This document shows positions 17,010-24,825 of a DNA stretch of 64,000 nucleotides, piece by piece (position 1 is the stretch's first letter; each line of letters begins with the position of its first letter). A program made the position numbers and the translations under genes. Source of the DNA: Sphaerisporangium sp. TRM90804 (lineage in GTDB: Bacteria; Actinomycetota; Actinomycetes; Streptosporangiales; Streptosporangiaceae); the NCBI RefSeq assembly GCF_029846175.1, contig NZ_JARWAC010000027.1:62001-126000 (forward strand), in the 5' to 3' direction. The notes beneath the pieces are model-generated. The model searched no databases, was not told the DNA's origin, and saw only the letters and a list, made by a program, of their open reading frames with translations.

Positions 17010-17804
17010 TCAGATCGGGTCCGGAATCCCGAGGGTTAAAGCGTCGAGGGGAAGCGCTACCACAGCCTCGGTCCACCGACCGTTGCAATCTTGTGGCAAG
17101 TAAGGTGCCAGGGCGGCCGCTCTGCACCAACCTACTACCTCCTGTGTGGCCCCGATAGAGCAACATACGAGCGTCCGTTCTTCGAGAGTCTTTCCGGCCT
17201 CATATTCGTTGCGCGTGATAAAGAATCGGACGCCGTAGGTTGTAGAACGGCTTTGCCCCTTTATCTCCAATTTCCTGGATGGCCCAGCAATAGCGGGGGC
17301 TATTACATCATATCCTAGGGAGTCGGAGATAAGGCTGACTCGCTGCGTCTGAGCTGAGAGATCAGGTCGGCCAAGATCTATAAGGTCTTCTCTGCAACGT
17401 GCTACGACAAGCTCTTCTGCGGCTTCCCCGATTTCCACCCGAAGTTGGATTTGGCTAGGCTTAGTCCATGTGCCGTCAGCATGCGATTGGTAGAGGGAAG
17501 GGTTGGAAGCCCAGTTATCTCTGAGGGCAGCCGATAGGACGTCGATAGCGTCAACGTCCTGCATGGCGCAAACTGCGGTCAGAGCTGGCGCAGGATTGAT
17601 TCGGTCATCCACAAGGCGAATGAGACTGGCAGCGAGAAGTGCATCTTCGGCGTCTTTGAGATCGCCCGACCTATGCATGCCATCGGTAGTTGCATGGCGG
17701 TAAGCCCGCTGTGCTGCAGTGACATCACTGCCGTTAGCATCTATAGTTCTTGCCACATAGAGGGCTGCCTGCAACTGGTGATGTGTTAGGCCGCTACTTT
17801 TCAT
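17010..17804 (-). CDS. DUF3883-like PD-(D/E)xK nuclease-like protein
   Basis: A 264-residue protein from ATG 17804, which overlaps the Snf2 gene's stop by 11 bases (frame open to 17831). The first 110 residues are helical with no motif. From about 125 the sequence reads like DUF3883/Mrr-like folds: an acidic helix EIGEAAEELVVARC, then GYDVIAP, a short loop and RKLEIKGQS (Asp166, Glu180 and Lys182 in this numbering), then FFITRNEYEAG. The D...E-x-K pattern is the PD-(D/E)xK signature, so it may be the restriction nuclease of the module or a DNA-binding relative. Its place between an ATPase and a methyltransferase supports that. Cleavage activity is not shown. Confidence 0.65.
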   Translation of the reverse strand: MKSSGLTHHQLQAALYVARTIDANGSDVTAAQRAYRHATTDGMHRSGDLKDAEDALLAASLIRLVDDRINPAPALTAVCAMQDVDAIDVLSAALRDNWASNPSLYQSHADGTWTKPSQIQLRVEIGEAAEELVVARCREDLIDLGRPDLSAQTQRVSLISDSLGYDVIAPAIAGPSRKLEIKGQSRSTTYGVRFFITRNEYEAGKTLEERTLVCCSIGATQEVVGWCRAAALAPYLPQDCNGRWTEAVVALPLDALTLGIPDPI

Positions 17805-19704
17805 TGGCCAGCGTGCTTGTCGTCGCATCACCTAGATGCCGGAGGATTTCCTCGAGATCCTCGGGGTCATCTATTAGCTCAGCGGAGTCGTCATCATCAG
17901 GTAGCGCCATTTGCACTAGCCCTGGATCCTCCAACATCTGTGACAAGCGGCGTGTCTTTTCCTCGACGCGTCTGGCAACCCGCTCGTCGATAGTTCCATC
18001 AGCTATGAGTATTGTCACTTTTGTATCATCGTTTTTGTCTAGGCCTAAACGATGAATGCGATCGAGCGACTGAAGATACTGCCCTGCGTTGAACGTGCGA
18101 TCAAGATAAACGGCGTGGTGACATATTTTGTGAAGGCTTACCCCCTCAGACATCGCTGCGGGGTTCGCGAGGAGCACCTTGCAGTTGGGATCATCTCGAA
18201 ATCGACCTAGCTCCCGATCTCGAGTGCGTATCCCCGGCCGGGCCTCCTCGTCGCTCGGGATCGCGCCGAAAATCACTGCGGGTTGCAGAGCGGCGAGTTG
18301 TCTCTCTAGAGCTAATAAGTTTCCAGGGAAGTTTGACCAGATTAGAGTCTTTTCGTTGTTGTTGCTATTTTCGTGAACCATGGCGCACGCGCGTTGGATC
18401 TTGGTAGGCATCTCATGCTCGGCGTATCTCTCCACCAGGGAAGCAAGACGGCTCCCTGGTGGAATCGCTAGAGATGGATATCGGTAGCTCCGAGTTTGAT
18501 CTGTTTCTCTTGCCAGGAGCCTCGGACTGGAAGCCGCCTGTAAGAGGTACATTGTCACTTCCCCCATCTGGGAGAATATGGCATTGTCACGCCTGTCGAG
18601 ATCAAACATTCCTGCATACCGGTTCAACATGGCGTCGTAGATATCCTGCTGTAGTGGACCCATGCCTACGCGCATAAGATCTATGGTGATCTCAGGAAGG
18701 TCGAGTTCCCGCTTGTTGGTCCTAACATAAATGGGACGTATTACCTTGGCGATTTCGGTCATTGCGTCTAGCGGGGGTTCTCGTTGTAGCGCCTGACGTG
18801 GGAGTCGTGCTGAGACACGACCACCAGGCCATAGAATGTCGATCAAAGATTTGAGGTCTCGTGGGTGGTTTGGCGCTGGTGTACCGGTGAGAATGTCGCG
18901 ACGCGCCGCAAGGGGGGCCAGCTCGAGGAGTGCTCTGCCCCAGCCGCCAGCCGCGCCTCTCTTCACACGATGTGCCTCGTCGACGACGAGGTGCACAGCT
19001 TGGCGGCTCATCCAGTCCGATAGCCGTTCCACCGCATTGGGTAGGCGTTGGTAGTTAACCAGGATTATGTCATCGTTGAGAGGCAATGATCCTCCACGCC
19101 ACCGTGCCACGCGCAGGGGCGGTTCAATTTCTTGGGCTTCCTCTTCCCATGCCCCAAAAGCTGATAGTGGTGCAAACACAAGTAAACGTTCAACTAGCCC
19201 TTCGCTTCGCGCGCGTAGGTGCAGGGCAAGGGTCACCATCGTCTTGCCAGCACCGGGAACGGAGAAGTTGGCGCCGTGAGAAAGAGTGGACAGTTTACGC
19301 AGGTCGCGTTGCTGGAAGGGACGCAACTTACGCTTTAGTCGATTCAGCGGCTGCCCCTCCGACATATCTGCCGAAAGCTCTTCTCTATGGCTGACCGGGT
19401 TGAGGGCGAGAGATGTGAGCGCCTGCACGTCATCGGCTTTTGTGCGTTCTAGAAGATTTTTGACAGCCAGATCGGCGTCTAGACGGATGCGATGACGGCT
19501 CAGAATTCCTTTAAGGCCGCCACGGCGCGCCAGCAGGGTTTCGGGGCGTACACGCATTGGTCTACCTGGCCGTGGTTGTTCTTCTGCGATTAGAAGCCCG
19601 ATCTCCACCCATTGATCATCGGAGACGTCATGGCGATTAATGTATATGCGTACTGGACTACCTGAAAGGCTAAGGGACAATCGTGGTTGGGGCAGCGAGG
19701 TCAT
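17794..19704 (-). CDS. Snf2/SF2-type DNA translocase of the island module
   Basis: A 636-residue ATPase. After about 120 lead residues it has RPFQQRDL (Q-like motif), Walker A VPGAGKT at 149-155, DEAHR at 242-246 and LTGTPAPNHP (motif III). The C-terminal RecA lobe includes LIWSNFPGNLLALERQL, VLLANPAAMSEGVSL and the motif VI stretch QSLDRIHRLG. These are Snf2-family features; such proteins translocate on duplex DNA. The start ATG overlaps the upstream stop as ATGA, so translation is coupled with the ParB-like gene. There is no fused nuclease. It probably moves DNA for the nuclease-like partner or inspects methylation state, by analogy with other restriction ATPases. Confidence 0.85.
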   Translation of the reverse strand: MTSLPQPRLSLSLSGSPVRIYINRHDVSDDQWVEIGLLIAEEQPRPGRPMRVRPETLLARRGGLKGILSRHRIRLDADLAVKNLLERTKADDVQALTSLALNPVSHREELSADMSEGQPLNRLKRKLRPFQQRDLRKLSTLSHGANFSVPGAGKTMVTLALHLRARSEGLVERLLVFAPLSAFGAWEEEAQEIEPPLRVARWRGGSLPLNDDIILVNYQRLPNAVERLSDWMSRQAVHLVVDEAHRVKRGAAGGWGRALLELAPLAARRDILTGTPAPNHPRDLKSLIDILWPGGRVSARLPRQALQREPPLDAMTEIAKVIRPIYVRTNKRELDLPEITIDLMRVGMGPLQQDIYDAMLNRYAGMFDLDRRDNAIFSQMGEVTMYLLQAASSPRLLARETDQTRSYRYPSLAIPPGSRLASLVERYAEHEMPTKIQRACAMVHENSNNNEKTLIWSNFPGNLLALERQLAALQPAVIFGAIPSDEEARPGIRTRDRELGRFRDDPNCKVLLANPAAMSEGVSLHKICHHAVYLDRTFNAGQYLQSLDRIHRLGLDKNDDTKVTILIADGTIDERVARRVEEKTRRLSQMLEDPGLVQMALPDDDDSAELIDDPEDLEEILRHLGDATTSTLANEK

Positions 19705-21248
19705 ACGGCGCTCTCCCAGTTACCTGTGTCTGTACCAGCACCGCGCTGACTCAGCTTTGTCATCAGCTCTCGCAAAAGGCTTTCTATCTGTTGAACTCGT
19801 ACAGACACGTGCTGCCACTGTGAGGCGAAGCCTGGGTCATTTCCCACCTCGTCCAATGCTTCTGCTGCGCTCTTCAACGCGTTGCGAGCTCGTTCCAGTT
19901 CGGACAGCGGACGAACAAGCCGGCCACCGGCCTGTCGTCGTCGCTTGACGGTTTCAAGAGCTACCTCGACTCCACGTCCGATGGTGTGGAGCGCTTCCGT
20001 CCCAGCAATAGACTCACCATTTGGTAGCGTGATTGGCTCATCGCCAGCTTTGTTCGCGGCGATGACAAGGTTCAAGATCGCGTCGACCTGTTCGGCCGCG
20101 GCTACGTCTATCTCCGGTTCTTCGTCACCGAGGAGATCCAGCCCCAGTTCGTCCTCCTGATTTTTGATCGCTATGTCGCGAGGGGGGCTAATCTCAGTCT
20201 CATTCGCCGTGCTCTTACCCGTTCTCGAAGTGTCTCTTTCTGAGTTAGGCAGGATCGATCGTAGATCCATGTGGTCCTGTAAGACCTCTACTACTCCGTC
20301 GCGTTCAACCCAGTCATCCTCGGCGAACCGCAGCTTGTGCACGGAGTTCGCGCGCGAGAAGTAGGCTATTAGCCAACGTTTGATGTGTAGGTCGCCGGCA
20401 CAATGTCCTTCTCGCTCGTCAAGGTTTTTTACGTCACGCAGCAATTCAGCCCAATTTTGACGACGATCGACTTCCGAGTCAAATGCGGTTAGCGGGAGAG
20501 GGGTATCTGGCAGAGCGCGGGTACGGTGCATTAGTGTGAGAATTTCGCGAGCTTCCTTGACTTCCTTGCCCTTTTTGCGAAGTTTTCGCGCGATTTGCTC
20601 ATCAGCGAATCCCTCGTTGTAGAGCCGTTGGATCATCATCAGCTCACTTACGAGTCGATACTCGTCCTTCAACTCAAGTTGCTGCTGCAACACCATCTCA
20701 AGTTCGAGTAACTCTTGATCCGTGACGCCGTGTGGTAATACAGCGACTCTGAGGGTGCCGGTCGGCCCGTTCCCTTCCCGTTCGAGCTCTCTCAGCAGCA
20801 CGCAGCGTGTGTTGGCGTTGATCAGTTTTCCCTTGCGGGTAATAACGCCCGGCTGCGTCTGACCGCCTTCAGCTAGGAGGTTGGCTTTGAGGTCCTCGGC
20901 CTTTCGGTGTGCGCTTCGTACAAGTTCCGCGACCACATCCTGCGCCTCTGCGGAGTCCGGACTGGCAGCTACAAGTTGCCGCTTGGGGTGTTCGGCTAGT
21001 TGAGGCGCGATTCGGAAACTGTCGGCATTCAAGATCGGGATGCTGAGTGGCACCTCTATGACGGGGACAATTTCTGTATTCCGTAGCGGCAATCGGACCG
21101 TCTCCGGGTTTGTCCGCTCCTTGTGATCCGCCAGAGCTCGCTGGATGTACTGCTGCCGACTACTCTCTGTCACGAACTGCTCCCACAGGGTTGGGTTGCT
21201 CCGAGGCGCGGATGGCCTACTTCGCCAGTGTGCCTCTATATTCTGCAC
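19701..21248 (-). CDS. ParB-like protein, first gene of the island operon
   Basis: A 515-residue protein. Residues 60-160 show a ParB/sulfiredoxin-like arrangement: VPVIEVPLSIPI, a helical region, GGQTQPGVITRKGKLINANTR at 128-148 (the ParB box usually reads GQ-x-x-P-x-V and NG-x-R-R), then a helix. A helix-turn-helix-like stretch GFADEQIARKLRKKG follows near 210. The last 200 residues are acidic and then helical, possibly coiled coil. ParB folds bind DNA and nucleotide, and some act as nucleases. It could supply DNA recognition for the module. The start is GTG with no Shine-Dalgarno, and an inverted repeat covers it. Assignment rests on one motif, so the fold is moderately sure. Confidence 0.6.
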   Translation of the reverse strand: MQNIEAHWRSRPSAPRSNPTLWEQFVTESSRQQYIQRALADHKERTNPETVRLPLRNTEIVPVIEVPLSIPILNADSFRIAPQLAEHPKRQLVAASPDSAEAQDVVAELVRSAHRKAEDLKANLLAEGGQTQPGVITRKGKLINANTRCVLLRELEREGNGPTGTLRVAVLPHGVTDQELLELEMVLQQQLELKDEYRLVSELMMIQRLYNEGFADEQIARKLRKKGKEVKEAREILTLMHRTRALPDTPLPLTAFDSEVDRRQNWAELLRDVKNLDEREGHCAGDLHIKRWLIAYFSRANSVHKLRFAEDDWVERDGVVEVLQDHMDLRSILPNSERDTSRTGKSTANETEISPPRDIAIKNQEDELGLDLLGDEEPEIDVAAAEQVDAILNLVIAANKAGDEPITLPNGESIAGTEALHTIGRGVEVALETVKRRRQAGGRLVRPLSELERARNALKSAAEALDEVGNDPGFASQWQHVSVRVQQIESLLRELMTKLSQRGAGTDTGNWESAV

Positions 21249-21261
21249 TGCACAGCAGAAT
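21240..21261. promoter_or_regulatory. Inverted repeat over the start of the ParB-like gene
   Basis: ATTCTGC-N8-GCAGAAT overlaps the GTG start of the operon's first gene. The position suggests autorepression by a DNA-binding product of the operon, or an RNA hairpin occluding the start. Confidence 0.4.
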
Positions 21262-21482
21262 GATTCAGCCCTTCTAGTGACTCGGTGAGAGTCGGCTGCG
21301 GTCTGCCATATAGGCGGAGTGTCTCGCTATGGTTACGCCTGCTTGCGGCGAGCCTCCGAACGGAGCTTTGTTGCGAAGATTCTGTGATCGGCGCGACGGG
21401 GTGACCTCCGAATGTGGTGTTCCCCGGGTTTAGTGGAGGGAGGTAGGTGGATTCTTGTGCCACTCGTTGATGGGAGAGTGGC

Positions 21483-21788
21483 ATGGGACGGCGTGGCTAT
21501 CCGCCGGAGTTCCGGCGGAAGGTGCTGGACCTGATCGAGGCTGGACGTAAGGTCGTCGACCTGGCCCGCGATCTGGACATCAGCACGCAAACGATTTACA
21601 CGTGGCGGCGGCAGGATCGTATCGATCGGGGGTTGGAGCCAGGGTTGACCAGCACGGAGAAGGCCGAGCTGGTCGTGGCCAAGCGGCGCATCGCCGAGTT
21701 GGAAACCGAGCTCCAGGCCACCCGCCGGGCGATCGAGCTGGTCCGCCAGGTGGTGCCCCCAAAAGGCGGTTCGAGGCCGTCGCTGTGA
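21483..21788 (+). CDS. IS3-family transposase OrfA
   Basis: A 101-residue helix-turn-helix protein (YPPEFRRKVLDLIEAG, then VVDLARDLDISTQTIYTWRRQ) followed by a leucine-zipper-like helix with AELVVAKRRIAELETEL. It binds the IS ends. At 21758-21765 the sequence C CCA AAA G is a slippery site for -1 frameshifting into OrfB, giving the OrfAB transposase. The stop codon overlaps the OrfB start ATG at 21788. Confidence 0.9.
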   Translation: MGRRGYPPEFRRKVLDLIEAGRKVVDLARDLDISTQTIYTWRRQDRIDRGLEPGLTSTEKAELVVAKRRIAELETELQATRRAIELVRQVVPPKGGSRPSL

Positions 21789-22624
21789 TGGCCGGCGAAG
21801 ACATCCCTGTCGAGGTCGCCTGCCGGGTCTTGGAGGTCTCGGTGTCCGGCTACTACGCCTGGCGGGACCGGCCACTGTCGCTGCGGGCCATCCGGCACGC
21901 CTGGCTGACCGACATGATCAAGCAGATTCACCAGCGCTCCCGCGGCACCTACGGGGCCCGGCGCGTGCATGCCGAGCTGACCCTGGGCCACCATGTGGTG
22001 GTCGGCCACGGAGCGGTCGAGTCACTCATGCGGCGAGCGGGGCTGGAAGGCCTCAGCGGCCGGCCCAAGTGGCGGCGCACCAAGCCCGACCAGATCGCCA
22101 CCGACCTTGTCGATCGGGCCTTCACCCAGACCGCCCCCAACCAGCTCTGGATCACCGACATCACCGAACACCCGACCCGCGAGGGCAAGGTGTACTGCTG
22201 CGCGGTGCTGGACGCCTACTCCCGCCGCGTGGTGGGCTGGTCGATCGACTCCACCCAGACCGCCACCTTGGTGACCAGTGCCTTAGGCATGGCCATCGAC
22301 AACCGAACACCACCGGCAGGCACGATCATCCATTCCGACCAGGGTGTGCAATTCGGCTCCTGGATCTTTACCCAGCGCGCCAAAGACTCTGGCCTGCTGT
22401 CCTCGATGGGCAGCGTCGGGGACTGCTTCGACAACGCCATGATGGAGTCGTTCTGGGCCCGGATGCAGGTCGAACTCCTCGACCGCCGGCGCTGGAACAC
22501 CCGAATCGAGCTCGCCAACGCGATCTTCGAATACCTGGAGATTTGGCATAACCGGCAACGGCGCCATAGCAGCCTGGGCATGGTGAGCCCGATAGAGTTC
22601 GAGAACGCGTCCACCGTGGCATGA
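21788..22624 (+). CDS. IS3-family transposase OrfB (DDE integrase core)
   Basis: A 278-residue catalytic subunit if started at ATG 21788; homologous sequence extends slightly upstream because the active form is a frameshift fusion with OrfA. Motifs: HTH_21-like SRGTYGARRVHAEL, then the rve core with the DDE triad in WITDITEHPT, IIHSDQGVQF and NAMMESFWARMQVEL, and the C-terminal YNRQRRHSSLG-like WHNRQRRHSSLGMVSPIEFE. It is complete and shows no disabling change, so the IS may still be active. Confidence 0.9.
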   Translation: MAGEDIPVEVACRVLEVSVSGYYAWRDRPLSLRAIRHAWLTDMIKQIHQRSRGTYGARRVHAELTLGHHVVVGHGAVESLMRRAGLEGLSGRPKWRRTKPDQIATDLVDRAFTQTAPNQLWITDITEHPTREGKVYCCAVLDAYSRRVVGWSIDSTQTATLVTSALGMAIDNRTPPAGTIIHSDQGVQFGSWIFTQRAKDSGLLSSMGSVGDCFDNAMMESFWARMQVELLDRRRWNTRIELANAIFEYLEIWHNRQRRHSSLGMVSPIEFENASTVA

Positions 22625-22663
22625 AATCCAGTAATCCAGCTCCACGAGACCCAGGGCACACCA

Positions 22664-23183
22664 GAGCCTCCATCAATCCCGGCGCGGTTCAACTGGGTGG
22701 GGTCTACTGATCTTGGAGGAGACGAGGCCGGAGAGCGGGCGGCGGTTCTCGGACTCGGGGACTACGCATGACATCCGCGGGCTCAAGCAGCGTCGGCGTA
22801 AGGCCATACGGGACGTGCCAATTCCGCCCGAGCTGGTGAAGATCCTGCGTGAGCACGTCGAGCGGCACGGTACGGCGGCTGATGGGCGGCTCTTCCGGAC
22901 TGCGACCGGCGGCGTCTTCTCCACGACGGCGTACGCCAAGGTGTGGAAGGAAGCCCGGATGTATGCGCTGACTCCTGATCAGGTGGCGTCGCCGCTGGCT
23001 GGCAGGCCGTACGACCTGCGGCACGCGGCGGTGTCCCTGTGGCTCAACTCCGGGGTGCCTGCGCCGGACGTAGCCGAACGGGCCGGACACAGCGTGGACG
23101 TGCTGCTCAGGGTCTACGCCAAGTGCGTCGACGGACAACGCGAGATGGCCAATCAGCGGATCATGGACGCGCTAGCTGTATGA
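22664..23183 (+). pseudogene. Tyrosine integrase truncated by IS3 (right element)
   Basis: The reading frame is open from the IS end onward: STGWGLLILEETRPESG begins at about 22689, well upstream of any start codon. The remaining 150 residues include DIRGLKQRRRKAIRDVPIPPEL, YDLRHAAVSLWLNSGVP (HxLR-type box) and AERAGHSVDVLLRVYAKCVDG with the catalytic His and Tyr. The core-binding domain and the first catalytic Arg are missing, and no matching N-terminal part lies left of the IS. The gene sits 0.5 kb from the tRNA-Arg attachment site, the usual place for the integrase of such elements. The protein cannot be functional. Confidence 0.85.
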
Positions 23184-23232
23184 GGCCACGCGAAGCATTG
23201 TCCCTTGTCCAGCCGACCCCTACGATCCGGGC

Positions 23233-23454
23233 ATGTCGATCACCCACGAGTACGCCTATGCCTCTCCCTCACGTCCTCCGGAGAGCGTGTGCGTCTGGTA
23301 TCGCTCGGCTGATGAGGCGTACGACCTTGTCAGGGCCGGGAGGCAACGCCCTTACCGGTGGCACGTCTTCGATGCGCAGGGACAGCACCTGCAAGAGTTC
23401 AGTACCTACGAGGACGGGCTCAACTGGATCAAGACGCAAGTTGATGGGAACTGA
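23233..23454 (+). CDS. Small hypothetical protein between integrase and tRNA
   Basis: A 73-residue protein beginning SITHEYAYASPSRPPESVCVW. It has a compact alpha/beta pattern with many aromatics (WYRSADEAYDLV, YRWHVFDAQGQHLQEF, WIKTQVDGN) and reads as a real folded protein. I recognise no family; it may help excision or simply be cargo. It is followed by a hairpin terminator. Confidence 0.55.
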   Translation: MSITHEYAYASPSRPPESVCVWYRSADEAYDLVRAGRQRPYRWHVFDAQGQHLQEFSTYEDGLNWIKTQVDGN

Positions 23455-23466
23455 AGGCGATGTCAG

Positions 23467-23492
23467 AGGGTCTCGGATCACTCCGGGACCCT
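23467..23492 (+). terminator. Hairpin terminator after the 73-residue gene
   Basis: AGGGTCTCGG-ATCACT-CCGGGACCCT: a 10-bp stem with one G-U pair, 12 bases after the stop codon. Confidence 0.65.
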
Positions 23493-23693
23493 TCGGCGGT
23501 CTCCGGGTGGGTCTCATCCCGCAGAGGGCTGAAAACTGGCCCCTGACCTGGGCAAACGTCGCTGGTTTCATCCCGTGTATATCCCGTGAGCACCCGCTGA
23601 GGGCTGCTTTTGGTGGCATCCGGCTGCGGGTGGTGTCACAAGCCGATCAACGTAAAAGACCAGGTCAGAGGCTAGATGGCCTGGTCTGGAGGG

Positions 23694-23767
23694 CGCGCCC
23701 TGCAGGATTCGAACCTGCGACCGTCGGATTAGAAGTCCGGTGCTCTATCCGGCTGAGCTAAGGGCGC
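23694..23767 (-). tRNA. tRNA-Arg (anticodon TCT)
   Basis: The 74-nt minus-strand sequence folds as a cloverleaf: acceptor GCGCCCT/AGGGCGC, D-stem GCTC/GAGC, anticodon loop CTTCTAA giving anticodon TCT (Arg, AGA codons), T-stem GCAGG/CCTGC with loop TTCGAAT. CCA is not encoded. The outermost anticodon-stem pair is C27-A43, a mismatch; the 3' half that carries A43 lies in the attachment repeat and so was brought in by the integrated element. Confidence 0.95.
23697..23736. repeat. Proximal attachment repeat within tRNA-Arg
   Basis: The 40-bp core shared with 9389-9428, running from the acceptor 3' strand to the anticodon loop of the tRNA. Integration here keeps the tRNA intact because the element carries its own copy of the 3' half. 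Confidence 0.85.
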
Positions 23768-24267
23768 TTCATTGGTTGTGTGACCTGCGGGTTCGCTGGC
23801 CGTGTGGGACGGTAGCACAGCCGCACGCCGGTAGAACAGTATCGGATTCGCGGGGAGACAGGGGTGGGTGGGGAGGTCTTGCTGCGAGGTGTGGGTGGCT
23901 TCGGAGGGCTTTGACGGTGTGGCGGTCTGGGGCTAGGGGGATGTGCGTTCGGGGGGTGGCTCGGAACGACTGTAAGTCCGGTTGGGGCGTGCTCGTCGTC
24001 GTGGTGCGGGCAGGGGGTTCAGGGTGGGTGGTCGTGGTCGGGCTGTGGTCCGTTCTAGGCGTGGTGGGCTCCCTCGGGCATGGTGGGTCTCTGGGGCGTA
24101 GAGGCTCAGGTGGGTGCGGTGGTCGCGGATCCGGTGGTCCGGTGGTCCCGTGGGGTGAGTTGGGGTGGTGGGTGAGTGGGGGCAGGTGTGGGAGAAGGGC
24201 CATGGGTTCTCGGGACGGCGGTTGGGGCGGTCGTCCGCGGCATGATGGGTTGATGCGCCAAGTGCCT
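23768..24267. other. G/T-rich low-complexity intergenic region
   Basis: About 500 bases with long GTGG/GGGTGG-rich runs on the plus strand (24000-24200). Frames are open in both directions but give only low-complexity peptides. No gene is supported. Confidence 0.45.
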
Positions 24268-24303
24268 GATCGGGCTCCCTGCGGGAGTGCAGGGAGCCCG
24301 ATC
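24268..24303 (-). terminator. Strong hairpin terminator of the secreted small protein gene
   Basis: A perfect 15-bp inverted repeat, GATCGGGCTCCCTGC (24268-24282) and GCAGGGAGCCCGATC (24289-24303), with loop GGGAGT, 24 bases beyond the stop of the minus-strand gene. Confidence 0.85.
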
Positions 24304-24327
24304 GTCTGGTGACCTTTGAGGTGCCTG

Positions 24328-24825
24328 TCAGCACACTTGGATGTAGTAGACCGTGTCCCACGAAGGGACGCGGGTTGGGGTGCGGTTGGGCTTGACGGTC
24401 ATGTATACGGACCTGTCTTGGTTGAGCAGGCGGGCTGATTTTCCGGTCTGGTTGTTGGTGACGGCGCCGGCGCCCAGGAAGTTGGAGAGGGTGCGTTCGG
24501 TGCAGTAGTAGAGCTCGAAGACGGAGTGCTGGCCGTCGCCCTCGCCTGCGGCGACGCATAGATACAAGAGCCCGCAGTTGGCGAGGAGTCTGTTTCGTGT
24601 CTCCGTGCTCACGTTTCGGTGCACCCTTTCCTGGCCGCCGCTGAACGGGCTGACCTTCGGGGTCCAGGCCATCGCCTGGGCGTCGGTCGGGGTCGAAACC
24701 GTCGTATCCGTTGCCTGGGCCGATGGGGCGGTGATCAGGAAGATCGGTAACAGGACGCTGAGCGCGGCGATGAGGGCTAGCATGCCCTTCCGCGAGACGC
24801 GTGGCGCGTTTGCCATTACTGCCAT
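24328..24825 (-). CDS. Secreted small protein, peptidase-inhibitor/crystallin-like
   Basis: A 165-residue exported protein. The N-terminus has RVSRKG followed by a hydrophobic stretch (LALIAALSVLLPIFL) and a likely cleavage after AQA. The mature part has CGLLYLCVAAGEGDG, ELYYCTERTLSNFLGAGAVTNNQTG and a final YYIQVC with four cysteines. This pattern (a glycine-rich turn, then YYC and NNQTG-x-x) resembles small secreted actinomycete proteins grouped with peptidase inhibitor I36 or beta/gamma-crystallin folds; the match is by feel. It is followed by a strong terminator, so it is a single-gene unit. Confidence 0.65.
   Translation of the reverse strand: MAVMANAPRVSRKGMLALIAALSVLLPIFLITAPSAQATDTTVSTPTDAQAMAWTPKVSPFSGGQERVHRNVSTETRNRLLANCGLLYLCVAAGEGDGQHSVFELYYCTERTLSNFLGAGAVTNNQTGKSARLLNQDRSVYMTVKPNRTPTRVPSWDTVYYIQVC

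Larger units (their letters stand above)
21415..22663 (+). mobile_element. IS3-family insertion sequence, 1249 bp
   Basis: Imperfect 24-bp terminal inverted repeats lie at 21415-21438 (TGGTGTTCCCCGGG...) and 22640-22663 (...CCCAGGGCACACCA), 20 of 24 positions matching and with the TG...CA ends usual for IS3. They enclose orfA and orfB in the -1 frameshift layout. The flanks show no matching 3-5 bp target duplication, so the insertion was followed by deletion or rearrangement. The right end lies inside the integrase reading frame. Confidence 0.85.
9389..23736. mobile_element. Degraded integrative element (defence island) in tRNA-Arg
   Basis: The segment is bounded by two 40-bp direct copies of the tRNA-Arg 3' half. 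It contains, from left to right, an IS110 transposase, a DCL-family gene, a lipoprotein-like gene, an unknown gene pair, a methylase/nuclease-like/Snf2/ParB-like operon, an IS3 element and a truncated integrase next to the tRNA. No replication or transfer genes are seen, and the integrase is broken, so the element is probably immobile. Gene composition in 11.4-21.3 kb is less GC-rich than in the flanking chromosome. Confidence 0.75.

Noticed and set aside
15014-21248. Identification of the operon as DISARM, BREX, Dnd or Dpd
   Set aside because: The hallmark partners (DrmB DUF1998, PglZ/BrxC, DndCDE, DpdA) are absent, so no known label fits.
23740-24312. 190-codon plus-strand frame overlapping the tRNA
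   Set aside because: It begins inside the tRNA gene and yields only Gly/Val/Arg low-complexity sequence from a G/T-rich tract.
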